Shown here one piece after another: positions 49,101 through 62,439 of a stretch of 64,000 bases of DNA. Both the position numbers and the translations under genes were made by a program. The notes under the pieces were generated by a model, which saw nothing but the letters and a program-made list of their open reading frames with translations, was not told the DNA's origin and ran no database searches. This stretch comes from Phoronis australis. Lineage: Eukaryota > Phoronida > Phoronidae. Positions within the stretch are counted from its first letter, which is position 1; each line of letters starts with the position of its first letter. The stretch covers positions 6,198-70,197 of the forward strand of contig NMRA01000598.1 of NCBI GenBank assembly GCA_002633005.1, read 5' to 3'.

Positions 49101-52100
49101 GGAAAGAGCGTAACACTGCAGAAGCCTTTTGCAAGTGCAAGTCACTTACTGTGATCAAAAAAGCAGTCATTTTATTTAAGTGTAATGGACCACTCTCTCT
49201 GATTCATAAGCCAGGGGTGAAAGGTCATGTCTTGTGACAGTAACTGACTAATATCTAGTAACACTATGTGATAAAAGCTTTTTCTTCTGCAAGAATATGC
49301 GGGCCAATGAAAAAGTTGCCCACCACTTTCCAAGGAAAACACATTAGCATCTTGAAGTTGTTGAGCAATCTTAGGTGAAACTCCATCTTCATTCGTTGTG
49401 ACACGTTTTACTTCTAGTATTCATGATTTTGTCGCAGTTGCCTTAATTATCAAGAGAATGAAGAGAAAAGCGACAAAAATGGCATTCACATAGAACTTAC
49501 ATTCTCACGATAACGCAGGTTTGACAAGGGTGTGAATCGTCCAGTTTCAACCATCATTATGACTTTCAACCGAAGTAAAAGTTAATTTCCTAATACTGCA
49601 AGTGCCAAAACCAACACAACCAAGGTCCAAAAATCATCATCTATTGCTTGAGACTCCCCTCAAAATTTAACAATCACATGACAGGCTTCAAATCAACTTT
49701 AAAATTTCATGCAATGTGTAAGTCAATTTTGAGCCAAGTCTCAGGCAGAGTTAGGTTGTCTCGGGCCCTGGCTCACACCCCACACTAACCCATACCTGCT
49801 GCCTGGACAATAAGACCTCAGCCAGTTGTTTACCCGCTAGTTTAGACCGCTCCACACAGACACTCCAAGGATTGTCAATTACGCTGGCAGCAGAAATGAG
49901 AGTCATGGGCCACATAACAGCAGCGAGCAAACCTGCATTAACAGTTAAGTACATGATGAGTGACATCAAAGATAGTGAGTCACAACTTGCGGATGTATTG
50001 ACTAAGGATAGCTACTTAAAATAGTTATAAACCCACCTTCCATCAACCTAACACAGTTCTAATGCAACGGCTAAATTTAACAGTACTATCCATACAGAGG
50101 GAGTATTCTCTTATTCCTCAAGTGAGCTGAAAAGAGTACTCATCAATATCTTTCCCGTAGATCACACTGAACCATGAGTTAATAACAGATACATGAGTTT
50201 ATAACAGATACAATCAGTTTAATCAACTCGAAATTTCTCCGATCAGTAAATCAGTTTTACCATTTTCAATTCACAATGCTCCAAGTTTCTGAAACAGAAA
50301 CCAAAAAAAAACAGAGCCATCTTCAGAGAATATGTACAACTTGAACACCTCAACATCAATTGAGCTGGGCTCAAAGTTGGGCCTTGAGTAACAAAATTTT
50401 TGGCCTGATTAATTCTTAGTCAATAAAGAATCAAAATATCTGAAATCAGGTAATGGAATTCCATTATAAACGTCAGATTCCATGAAAAATATCGTACTTC
50501 ATTTGTATTCCATTATCACTTTCTTCAGGGTCTCTACTCTGGGGATGACCATACCTGATAGAATAGTGGTTTTCAGTGTCTCTGTGACTGCCATCTGCAC
50601 AGCAATACTGGTGAAGTAGTCCATAGCCTTGCCCAGTTCCTCTAGGTATTTTGACTCATACATGATGCAGTATTGTTCTTTAGAATTGGCTAGACACATC
50701 CAAGGAGACGTGAAGTCTATCAACATAATATTATATATGTACGACTTGAGGTATGTATCAGTTTACAATGTAATTGTGTTTCAATCTGGACAGGTGAATT
50801 ACTGTAATCATACCTGATAATGCCCAAGGTCAGTTTAATGCCTACATATGAAATCTGGAAAATTTTGTACTTAAACACCCATGCATGGCTTAGCGCCCAC
50901 CCCCAATTAATACTATCGAGACTTTTTTAAAGCGATCGTGTCTTTGTAAATGCCTGTCTTACCCAAATTTTAGCTTTCATCATGTATGAAACTCACTTAT
51001 CACTGATTTACAACAGTCCAAAAATGTCATCACCCCTTTACCTTATACGGGGGGGAAAATATCTGAAGTCTACTACGTTTTCATTGACCCATGTACAAGA
51101 GTCTGGTGCATTTACCTGAATACCCTCTTCTGTTAAATACCCAACCCCTATTTCTAAAAAGACTATAATTGGCTTAATAGAGTTTGCGCTCACTCTCTGT
51201 TAGTCATTTTGAACACCATGAGCATTAACTTTTGTTATACGTTTGCATTTGTTTACAAAACCATAATAAAAACGCTCTATCGTTTTAAAGTTCCATACCT
51301 TAGTTAATATCAGACAAAGTCTTGAAAAATTTAGGGCATTCACAAGAAAATTGAGCAGTCGATCTGGGCAATTACTTTTGCCTTAAATGGGTGAAATTTT
51401 ACTGCAGTTAGGAAATAAAGACATCTTGGAAAAAGGAACAAAGAACCCATTAGTTTGTGATTTGACACAAAAATGTTTTAACATTTTGCTGCTTTGCATG
51501 TTTACCATTATAACAAACACAGCAACATGGCTTCTGTCATAAAAAGGATATGTTTTTTCAAGAGATCACTTGTAAGAGACAAAGAATTAAAGTTGCTATT
51601 ATCTACTTTCTGTCAAGGAAACTAACTTTTGATAAGACCCTTTACCACAGGCTATATACATCTAGTCTCACTATGTTCACACGAGGAGCGGTCTCAGGGC
51701 TTGGTGACAGTTCATTATTGCCCTAGACCATGTATGGTGTGTGAAATGACTCATTTCACAGGCCAACTTGTTGAACCCAGTCTCAAGCAATGAGAAAGCG
51801 CCAGTTCTTGCTAGGCCTCAAAAATGACCTCTAATTTGGCCGACGAACAAGTTGAGATAACTTTCATAACATCTGTAAGTAGTCTAAATCAAAAATTATT
51901 TTGCTAACAATTTAAAGCTCCATACAACACCATCTTTGAAAACCATTGTCTCGATTCGTGTATTGGTGTGCTATCCTGCACTCATTATCAATGTACCCAG
52001 GTATCCATCCTGATTACACATCATGATAAACCCATGGACCAAACGGAGATCATAGATTGTCTCAACAGAAAGGTTCACCAAAGCTTACTTGATCACAATT

Positions 52101-55100
52101 TTGGCTTGATGTTATTAGAGTTGAGTGGCAATTCAACCACAGACATTTCATGCCACCACTCAAGAAGTTGACATTAAAAAAAAGAGTATATTTACTTGTT
52201 CATATTTAAGAATGGAGAGTAGTAGTTCATCTAAATCGGGATATTTATGTGATAATGCATCATTTTACCAATCTTTTTCCATTATCAGGTTAAAGGACTT
52301 CTCAAGCACTTTACAACCAAAATTCACAGACTTTTCAAGCACTTTTCTGCACGAAATTCACACTATCGTACATGTGTGCAAAAGGTTCGGTTACGTTCAG
52401 GATTTCTCAAATAAACAAACGGCTGGGGTTATGTTCAAGATTTCTCAAATAAACAAACAGATGACTTTAGGTGCTTGTGGTGAAAAACTATCACAAAAAA
52501 CATCTCAGCAACAAAGAAAATATTCAGAATCAAGGACTTCTCAAGACCATTACAAAAACTTCAAATACTTTTCAAGGTTGATGTTAAATTCAAGTACTTT
52601 ACACGGCTGTCAGTCAAACTCAAGTGCTTTCTAAAATGTTCATGAACCATGTGCATACAACGTCTGACCTTTGTTTCACTAACGCCAGACAGGCAACCAC
52701 AACCTTCTCATTATAAACAATTAACAATCAGACTGTACCCTGCTTGCCATACTGCAGCCATCCAGACACGGCAATTGTTACATGAAGCTGATGACCAGGG
52801 GTCAGTTGAAGAAACTGGAACTCTGACAGACCACCCACTCTCTTGTTCATTTTGTAACCTGAAATGTTAATATTACCTTCGTTAATACACTGCCAGTACA
52901 TTAAAAGGTCCAACAGTGCGGTGGGTGATCACAATTTATGATCGACATATGTCCCGAATAAAGATAAATGATACGTGCGTCGCAAGCTCGTTACCAGAGA
53001 TGAAAAGGAGACCGAGGTAGGCGATATAAGGTCATTTATTATGACTAATACAATTACAATATAATGAATACAGGTAAATAACGTATAATAGGTAATCTCT
53101 GGTAAGATGGGCAATAAAAAGTGCCACAAGAGATGTTGTAAGATAGCGTAAAGTGTTTAGACCTGCATGTATATAACTATTTTTGCTCTGTCATCTTTTT
53201 TATAAAAAAGACCAGCATGTAGTAAGAGATCGGTAACACACACACATTCAGACAAAAAGAGAACTTCAGTTAAAATGAAACTATATCCTGTAATAGCCTA
53301 TCAGCAGTTATTATCTACAGCTTGAGCACTTACATCCTGGAAGCAAATCAGGTCATAGTCACTTGACAAGCATTAAAATTTGAAGCATGCTTGAATGATA
53401 TGAACTTGCAGATTTTGCCAAGTGAGCAAACCCTACATTTGGGCAATGCTAATCAATTACTGAGGGGATGGATTACCCAACCCACACCATAAAATTCAAA
53501 CATTTTCTTGCATAAAGATAGCCTGGCTTAGTGGTGCATTCCTGAATACTTTGTATGTGAGAGTATTGTGAACATCTGTTGGTCTGCAACTAGACAGGCG
53601 CATGACTTTTCCACAATGTACCCATGGCTAGCTTACCTGCCAGCCCGGCCCCTGCCACACCAAACAGTGATCCGATGATAGCAACGCCAGCTGCAGAGCC
53701 AAGAGCAGCAGCACCAGCACCACCTATAACTGCACCTGCCCCAGCTGCCACCAGTGGAGCCGCTAGTCCCCCGGTCAGACCTGTAGATATGAAAAACATC
53801 ATGACTATCAAATTTCTCAGGGTTTTTAAATGGAACTGGTACACTTTCTATATCTTTAGTAAAAACATTTCAGTTTGAATATGAAATGCATGCTTTTGTC
53901 TTCTCCTATACATGTTGCACTCAGTGCACTGCCTTAGGTGAACTCAGTCAGTGACATCACGAATAGAGTTATGGTAGGCAACACAAACTCAATAATCTGT
54001 TGATGATGTCACACCCACTGTTTTTGTCCCTTTGTTTGTTGCGATGGGCTACTCTAACAGGTTTTATATTAAATTTTACAGTGAACAAGATTGGATACTT
54101 TGATAAAATCTTTCTTTTTTAATTTCATTTCATGACCTCGACAGGTATCCTTTAAGGCAGATACACTTTGCACAACAAACAAACATACCACCTATTAATA
54201 TGCATACGTCTATAAACATTTTTAACTTCTCATACCGTGGTTACATTCAATAATCAGAGTAATTTGCGAGTGATATTTAGCGAGATCATCAATTAATCTT
54301 TAAATGGATAACTTATAAATACTTATGATCTCACCAAACTTGCAGGACACCAGAATTATCAAATGGACACCTATATTACAAAAAGCCAAGTATACAAGCT
54401 GTTGTAAAAATATCAAATAATTTGAAAGCAGTATATACTAAGTCGTGTAGCTTGCCACCTTCAAGACTGTGATAAATGCGGCAACTTAAGTGAGTGATGG
54501 CTTGTGAATAAGTATGGTTATGTTGCTGGGACAGATGAGTTAAAATGCTAGCAACACATATCTGTGTTATCAAGTTGTAGTAGGCATTTTATCAAGTCTG
54601 AATGGGGAATAACAAAACAAACACATGAAAGTCACACATTGCGAAACTGATGATGACGGTAATATAACTAAGCTTAGTAGTAATGAAGCTTAGTTTATGG
54701 AGTGAAATTTTAAGACATCTTTACCTATCAATGCTCCACCCCCAACTGTAGCTAGACCAATCAGAGCCGCTCGTTTGATTTTACGGTTCCTTTCACGCTT
54801 CTTACGTTCAGCTTTTTCTTCACTGTAACAAATAAATTATGTTAATAATACATATACTGCCACCAATGTGAAACACATGCATGTGACGAGAAATCTTGCT
54901 CTGTGTACTAGCTCTGTGCAAGCGACGGAGGAGTGTTAACCTCAAATCATCTGCTGCTAAAATACAGTGTAACAATTCCAAAATGCCTCCACAAGAGGAC
55001 ACCACTGTCAGCCATGACAGTTACAACTTACAGAAAAATTTTGGCAAAACAAGACACCTTAAGAGACAGCCTACAACAAACTATTTAACTAGCAAGTACT

Positions 55101-58100
55101 GTCCTTTCCCACTTGGACTAAATTTACACATCAAATGTCTTTAAAAGCAATTCTGAAATTTTATTGGGTATGAATGAGAATTTTGTTAATAACAATAGGA
55201 CGATGAAGACTGTTATACTCACAACACTAATGTACCACAACTGGAGAAGCTTACAACACAATGATAAACTAACAAGTTACGATTTACAGATGCAGAAAAG
55301 ATCTAAAATGATGAGGCCAGTACATCAACAAGTAAACAATACTCAGAAAAGAATAAAAATCTTATGTCTATCAAACAATAAAATTAAGAATACAATTTTT
55401 ACCTTAGTTTTCAAAAAAGTTGACAAAATTTCTTTGAGTCGAAAAACAGAGTCATTTCAAAGAAAACAATTTGACCAAATTTTCAAAAGGATTCAGTGTT
55501 ATATTTCATCTTGTTCTCTTCTGGTTTTTCCATATTGACGGCAAGCAAATTTTGATGAGTCATCAACTTTTTTTGAGAACTAAATGTACTTCAAACGTAA
55601 TGTATAAGCCCAGAGCACACAAAGGAAGTAGTATTGAAATAAATTATAATACAGCCACATTACCGATATACCTCAAGTGTGAATTTCTGAATAAAAATGT
55701 AACAGAGAAATGTTTGACCATAATAGATAAAACCTTATATGTAACATTAGCCTGAAACAAATTGATGCAACAAAGCCCTGAAAAGATGTATGGTGTAGTT
55801 AAAATCTATGTTTTGACAAGTGAAATTAACCAAGACATGCTGGCTATTGATTGTGACTGTCAGTCAAACTTACCTCAACTATAAAAGTGTTGGATGACAA
55901 CATTAAGAAATAGAAATGTCATCGTTGGAGTACTAGACATATAATTATTCTCAAACATCAATAATATCGTGATTTAACTTAATGATTCAACATTAAAATT
56001 CATTATTTTTTTCTAATGACAGCAAATTTCTGAAATTAATTTGCCACTGTGTCACTGCTAACATTTGATAACAGTGTTTATTTTATTGAAACAAGATTTG
56101 ACTCTCTCGACTTTCACTGCCACGCACAACTTTTGGCGAGTTAACCGTTCACTGCCAATAGTGCTAACTGGCGAGGGGGTAATTTCCCATTCTTGACCCC
56201 TTGGGAGACAACTACAGTTAAAGGATATTGGCAGACAACAGGAAAACAGTGTTATAATTTCCCAAACAAAAGGAAAGTTTCTTTCGAGTTTTTTGAAGAA
56301 ATTTTAAACGACTAGTTACCTGTCGATTTATAATTAATGCCTTCTCAACTGTCCATCACTGAGGTTTGCTTGACTAAAAATCAAAGTGATTTTGATTCAG
56401 GAGCAGTTTGAAATGTCAGTCATGAGACAAGGTATGTACCACGACAGGCAGTAAGGTTATGAATTTCAGTCAACCACAGCCCTTGATTGAACGACAATAG
56501 TGTTTGTTCACCTGAAATCTTGAATGCTCTGGTGAACACCAGTCTCAATGTATGATGACATAATTTTAAAAAAATCATACCCAATGTGTGTGCATACTAC
56601 CCTGAAAGTTTCATCACAATCCACGAACAAATAACGATTTTAGAGCTTTGTTAGTGATTGCAACCAATGTTATAAAAATCTCCCTAAAATTTATTTAGCA
56701 GTGAGAAATCCAGCTAAAAAATGGCAGTGAAAGAATTAAATGGCTGCAAAATTACCAATCAAGGAGAAATTTAAAACACGTAATACTTACATTTAGTGAA
56801 AACGAGCTGTTCAAAACCTAAATACAATTACCGTTATTTCACGAAGCCTTTTAAAAATGTCTATGGAAACAAAACTTCAAAATCAAAATACCTTCAATAC
56901 CTCAAAAGCATAATCCAGTGCTAACTCAGTATAGCAATACTATAATCCCAACAATTAGAGAATTATGTCTTGATAAAAAATCCCGCCACCGACATTAACT
57001 CACAGAAGGTGAGCGTAATCCCCACTGTACGTACTCGGTGGGTTCATGGTCGACTTCCTTCAGTTTCTCAACAACGCATTCCTCCGCCGCCTCGACATCT
57101 TCATACTTGACCTTGAGCAAACAGGCTAGGTGGAATATGAGCACTCTCATACGTGCGTCGTAGACACCTGATGATGAAGATTCATTACGTGAAATTCATC
57201 ACTGCACATGGCCATGTGCCCGAAATGTGCTCACTGAAAATTTCTTCCAAGTTAAAATAAGTAATTACGTAACTTGCCATTGTTCTATTGTTCAAATGCT
57301 TACCTTGCTGCCTAAGTACAAAATTTTGTCAAATGATGCTAGGTGATGACTGTGCCATGTAAATCATAAACGGCTTACAGTAAATTTTGTTGAGAAATTC
57401 GAAATAACATTCCAACTATCTGCCATATTGCGTCCTAAACTGAATAAATTCATAATTTACTCATCTTTAGGCCCATGCACCCAAGTGGAATATTTGACTG
57501 AAACCAAGTTGCAAGTTTAATTGCAATAAAATGAAGGTTGACTTATATGCCTCCGAGACATCGACGGTTTAAATTTAGTTGAGAAATACAGAGAATGAAC
57601 ACAGGACAAATTTTGTGTTAAAAGAATGTATCATTACAGCCGTAATTGGGCAGACTAAAATGCGTGGATAAACAGGTATCGTTTTGACAGGCACGTTTAT
57701 ATTCGGATATTAACTGATAATGTATCTGCCACTAAAATTGTGATGTGATTTGGATCCACAAATAGAAATAGAAATTGCACAATTGCATCCTACTTTCAAA
57801 AATTTGCAGGTCTTGGATTTTTTTAATCACGTAACTAATTACAAGAGTAATTTAGCACTTGAAATTTTTACAAAATTATAGGTTTGAATTTATTTAGTAG
57901 CTATACTGTGACAATGGTTGCACCTATTGCAGAGTTCCGGGAATTAAGAAAGACAAGACTGACCAGGTCTACAGCCAGCTAATAACTTTCAAAGTGCTTA
58001 GTAATTTACATCACTGTATACCTTAGGCCTAATTACTATTATTGCTTTTACTTTTTGGCATTTTAGTTTTGTTTGTCTAGGTTCAAAACGGCAAAACGAG

Positions 58101-60246
58101 GTCATACAAAACAAGCAAATACAGAGAGTTGCACAAATGAGTTCAGATATTTTAAAAAGCGACACAACATGGCTTTTACAATAAACAATTACCATCTTTA
58201 AGGGACAAACTGACGAGGTCGGCTGGTATAAGGAGCAGATTGTTCACCAAGGCAGGATCATCACGAAGACCCTGTACGAACTGACTGGTGCCAAAGTTAG
58301 TATCATGTTCATCATCACAGATGGCGAGAATTGAGGATTTCACCTGCAACACATATTGCCCAATGAACTCATTAAAAATAATGTGCAGGCAGTTGGGGTA
58401 GAGTTACAACACACAGCCTTTAGCTGGCAAATTGAACGAATGCATACAAACTTTGATATGCCATGTTGTGACGTTGCACAACAAATCCTCGTTCACTCAA
58501 CCGTAACGTAGTGTGATCATGGAATGTATCACATCTACTTTTATACACACAAATAGCTGTTACATCTTAAACAGCTTCAGTACAAGCCAAAACTATTCAC
58601 CAAGGGTGACCTGTAATTTCCCTGTCATGACTGCCAGGTGGAAGCCAAATTCATTGTCACAGTAGTCTTCACTCATGATCAAGAATGTTGGGGAATTAAC
58701 AGGACAGTTAGTATTAAAGGCAGCTAAGCCATTCTGTTACTAAAATTTTGTCCCCCCAGGCATTTTTGCTGTTAACAAAACTAACCTTAGGACAAAGAAA
58801 TGGTATTTTGTGTGATTACTTTTTTCTTGTACTGTATATCGCAGGCTTACTGAACAAACTGTTCACACTTATGAACAAAGTTCTGCACTCATGAGTGCAA
58901 CTTAGAGACTTTGACAATCAATTCACGGACCAACATTCAAACAGTTGGCCCCGCACTGCAAGTCATGCTCATGAGTACACGAGTTGCATTGTTCCGGTAT
59001 GCAAACACTAATTGATTTTATGATCAAACCAGAACATTATTTTTTACACTTGCATCACACCTGTACATTAACAGTGCATAAAAAGAAAATGACAAACATA
59101 TCACGCACAGCCAAAGGAAGTTGAATTGATGGTAAGACAAAATGTTGACGGTCTTATTCTATCATAGTCCTGGTATATTCTTTTGTCAGTGTAATAATTC
59201 TTTCGGATTATTATGTTAATCCCAGTCAGTATCATGCCGTGCTTTTGAAATGTGAAGAATACCTGATCAGGCTGATTGAGGTGTTCCAAAACTTCCAAGA
59301 TAGTCTTCCGTACAAAAACACTACAAAACATAACACAAAAACTGTTTTGTAGGATTGAGCACTAATTTGATAACAACAGAGACAATTGAAACGCACAGTC
59401 TATGAATTTCAGTATGAACTAGCCATAAAAGAATAAGAAAATCATTGAACTATGCTTTGGTTTTTGTTTCAGATCTCGAACAGACCCACACAAGGTTTTG
59501 TTCTGCTAATCATGTACTATCTCCCAGTAAGTCAACACAGTTAGTACGTGAATCTCAAAATCATTCTCAATAGTGTCTTCATTATCAATATGTAAAGTTA
59601 TATTGAAAACATGCGTGACTTTTGAGCTTTTTCTTGAAGATATCTGATAGTTTATTGGATGAAACAGCCAGCAAAAAAGCAACTTTACATGATATAATAT
59701 ATGCAAAATGAAATCCATACAAAATATTCATTTACAGCCACCATTTCAAAAGAATCAAGCATTCAACCTCCGGATACAAATAATCAGACATCAAGTGTCG
59801 ACATAAGAGTAAGGTTACATCCACGAAGTGTGTCGTATATCGACACTTGATGTCTGATTTTTTGTATCCTGGTGATCTCTAATGAATAGACGAAACGTTA
59901 CATTAATACGAACTTTTTCATTGGTGCGGCGATCGTATATTTTTTTGATTCAACACCAGGAATGTCAGAAAACAGAGAAATTAGCACAAGATAAATGCTA
60001 CATCAAAGATTATACGACACGTGTTATTCATCTAGATAAACTACATCATATGCATACAACCTCCTGTAACTATTTATACTGAACAGTCACATTTAATGTT
60101 TTGAGACACTAGACGTACCTGTCATTAGCAAACAGTGACCTGAGACAGACTGCACAAAGTGCAGTGTACGAGTACAGCCCAACGTCGCTCAGCAGTTGCC
60201 ATAGTGGAGGAGAATGCTTGGGCGAACAATCATTACTACTATTCAT
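46124..60246 (-). CDS. TMCO4: Transmembrane and coiled-coil domain-containing protein 4 (DUF726)
   Basis: Thirteen minus-strand exons join in frame: 60246-60119, 59320-59263, 58343-58193, 57167-57035, 54822-54725, 53780-53637, 52858-52739, 50716-50555, 49932-49796, 48980-48896, 48177-48060, 47387-47270, 46423-46124, giving 583 residues (human about 630). The start ATG has an in-frame TAA 9 bp before it, and a splice acceptor at 60263-60264 implies an untranslated first exon. Order: N-terminal helical region (1-160) ending in a Lys/Arg/Glu coiled-coil stretch; a Gly/Ala-rich membrane region (about 172-237) with GLTGGLAAPLVAAGAGAVIG; then the DUF726 alpha/beta-hydrolase-like part with VIDNPW, GFSLG (386-390, nucleophile elbow, Ser388), LGAP (417-420), KIINGYCRSDWLL and GHMDY. 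Asp447 and His488 are candidate triad partners (inference). The C-terminal tail from about residue 505 is Ser/Glu-rich and unconserved. The substrate is unknown in the family. Confidence 0.97.
46905..46980 (-). repeat. tRNA-derived SINE head in TMCO4 intron 12
   Basis: On the minus strand: A-box-like TAGCTCTTGTGG (complement of 46954-46965) and a perfect B box GGGTTCGAATCC (complement of 46911-46922), 31 nt apart. The T arm pairs five bases (AATGG/CCATT), but the D and anticodon arms are poor. It is in the same orientation as TMCO4. Confidence 0.6.
52283..52635. repeat. Interspersed repeat rich in CTTTTCAAG words
   Basis: Repeated words such as GACTTTTCAAGCACTTTT, GGACTTCTCAAGACCATT and AATACTTTTCAAGG, plus a local duplication of GATTTCTCAAATAAACAAAC. 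It lies within TMCO4 intron 7. The open frame through it carries no known domain. Confidence 0.5.
59772..59869. repeat. Perfectly placed hairpin, 30-bp arms, in TMCO4 intron 1
   Basis: 59772-59801 and 59840-59869 are reverse complements with one mismatch; the arms start GGATACAAA and end at GTGTCGA, and the loop is 38 nt. No neighbouring target duplication is clear. It is either a short fold-back MITE or a hairpin RNA source. Confidence 0.85.
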
Positions 60247-60264
60247 CTTCACTTACACGGCACT

Positions 60265-61140
60265 GAAAAAATGAAGCAAGATTGATCAAGCACCTCCAAC
60301 AAAAGTCAGCTTGTCTGGCATACAGGTCAATTCAAAGTCGATATTTATTTATTCAAAGTTAGCTTTAATACAGTAAAGATGTGCCATGGGCTTGTTTCAC
60401 CAACTATAAAATGACAATTGGGTAAATAATATATAATTAACAAGAGCAATGCGGAGCACTGGAATAAGCCCACCACAGCATTGCAAATGGTGAGCTTCTA
60501 GGGGTGTTTTCATAATCATAAAAATGGTCATTAGATGGCACAGAATGCATTAAACCTGTCTGAATTAACAAACATGGCACTGTCTCTGTAATACGCAACT
60601 ATTTTTCAAATTTCATGAAAATAAGCCAAGGAACTTTTTAGGATATGGAGGCAAACATTAAACAACTGACACTAAAGGGCACAACTATAGTCTGAAACTC
60701 ATCAACACCTGTTGCTATCTCTTTAGTAGCCCTTCAGCCAAATTTCGCAAAGAACCTTCAAAGGATTACGTCGTAGACGCAAAAAAAGATTTGAAAACAG
60801 TAAAAATTAAAATGGCCACAAATTGGCGCCAAATACGTTGAATCCATCCGAAAACAGGAAGGTAGCATCATCTTACTTATACTTATAAACACCTATTTGC
60901 CAAATTTTATGAAAATCTGTTAAGGACCTCCGAAGATACAGAGGAAAACGTAAAAAAAATAAAATTGCCACTAGGGGACCCACCAGTCGTGGGATCCATT
61001 TAAAAATTCAATCATGCTGTCCCATCTATGAAAGGAACATACTTTCAAAGTTTCATGAACATGCATTGATTCTGGTTTTGATTGAGCCTTTTGATTTTGA
61101 TTGAGCTAGGGGGACTTTTAAGCCATTAACGGCCCTCTAA
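60265..61140. other. 5' flank of TMCO4
   Basis: The upstream untranslated exon and promoter of TMCO4 should lie here or further right, but I cannot place them. The sequence is AT-rich. No CpG-rich block or perfect promoter motif was seen. Confidence 0.35.
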
Positions 61141-61285
61141 GGAGTAAGGTGTTCCTCTATCTGCTAAGGTATACTTATAACATGACTTTAACACTTATTA
61201 GTGTCAGGCACAATTCACCGAAAAAGTTCCGGCATATGGAGGGCCTATGCTATGGCTTGACCAGAGACAGAGTGAGAGTCTCTAA
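61140..61285. mobile_element. Solo arm of the Tc1-like long-TIR element
   Basis: AAGGTGTTCCTCTAT...CATGACTTTAACAC...GGCACAATTCACCGAAAAAGTTCCGGC matches one inverted-repeat arm of the element at 29372-30472, with many substitutions and no partner arm. Confidence 0.65.
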
Positions 61286-61303
61286 ATTACAACTGGGGTC
61301 CCC

Positions 61304-61440
61304 ATGGGCGGATCCAGGATTTTGAATTGGGGGAGGGGGGGCAAGGCACAGTATAAGCCAGGATTTTTCCTGTTAAAAATTCGCACCCCAAAACTGCTAA
61401 ATGCAATCCCCCCTTCTAAATCCGCCAGTGGCCGCAGTCT
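61304..61440. repeat. GGGCGGATCCAGGATTTT repeat
   Basis: It begins GGGCGGATCCAGGATTTTGAA followed by a G run, and ends near AAATCCGCCAGTGG, so the ends (GGCGGATCC / AATCCGCC) are inverted. The same terminal motif occurs at about 8420-8585. This looks like a short TIR element sitting just left of the next transposon. Confidence 0.55.
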
Positions 61441-61452
61441 GGGAAGGGGGTA

Positions 61453-62434
61453 GGCAATGACCATCGTCTCTGTTGGCCCGATCAGAGGCGATGCACGCTC
61501 CAATTTTTACTGCGCTCGCTAGGTAATCCGACTTCATGACCTCAATCTTTAAATAGACTAAAGGTGAGCCATTGCGGGCTTGTCAGTCAAATGTTCGTTT
61601 CCAAAATGCCACCACTACTTGCCTTTAATTGGCGTTACTTGAAACTGATTGTATTTCAATGAATTATTGTAATTTGATAAAAAAATGCTGTTGATATGAC
61701 ATTTAATAGTCTTTGTGCACCATTGACATATTTGACATTTTAATGTTTAACAACACGGCAAATGCATGGCTGGTTTCCGGCAGCACGTACGCAGAGGGCG
61801 GGGACTTCAGCTTTCAAAGTTCGCCGGTAGGACCGCAACTTCTGACCTTCGGCCTGGTTAAAAGAATGAGGTCATATCTCTTGGCGTGCGCCAAGTAAAA
61901 ATGGTGAGTTCACGATTTTGGGAACTGAAATAGGGACTGCTCGAAGAAAAAGTTTGATAACGGGAGTATTTGTTAGAGTTGGAAGGAATTAAACACATCG
62001 ACAACCTCCTAAGGTGTTCCTCTATGGTAGGGAGGACAATCAAAAAGTAGGTCACGGTGCCCCATATCTGCCTCCGTGTAAAACCCACGTCGGTAAATTA
62101 CCCGATTTCAGACTTCAAAGTTAACTATAAGATAATTTTGTGTTATAAATCGTTACCTTAGTCTTTATTTATAAGTTTGTAATCTTTTTGTCTCAAATTA
62201 TCGCTGATAAATCATTTTCTGTAAGCTTTTTTTAGCGCACGATTTTCCGCCGTGCGATCAACTTTCGAAAAAGTACCTCTTGTTCCTCCTATCCAAAAGA
62301 GCNTATTTATAACAACGTGACTTTGATGTTTTAGTCGGTGCAAGGCATAATTCGCCGAAAAGCTTCCGGCGTATGGAGCGCCTATAGGAGCTACATCTTC
62401 TCAGGTTGGGCCAACAGAGTCAATGGTCATTGCC
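61453..62434 (-). mobile_element. Tc1-like long-TIR element, copy 2, inverted, with inserted sequence
   Basis: The ends GGCAATGACCATCG and its complement are flanked by TA (61451-61452, 62435-62436). The interior is the reverse complement of the interior of the copy at 29372-30472. The left arm is shortened to about 45 bp. About 275 bp at 62029-62302 are foreign to the element and end at a single N (62303), so they are either a nested insertion or a wrong contig join. Confidence 0.75.
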
Positions 62435-62439
62435 TAGCC

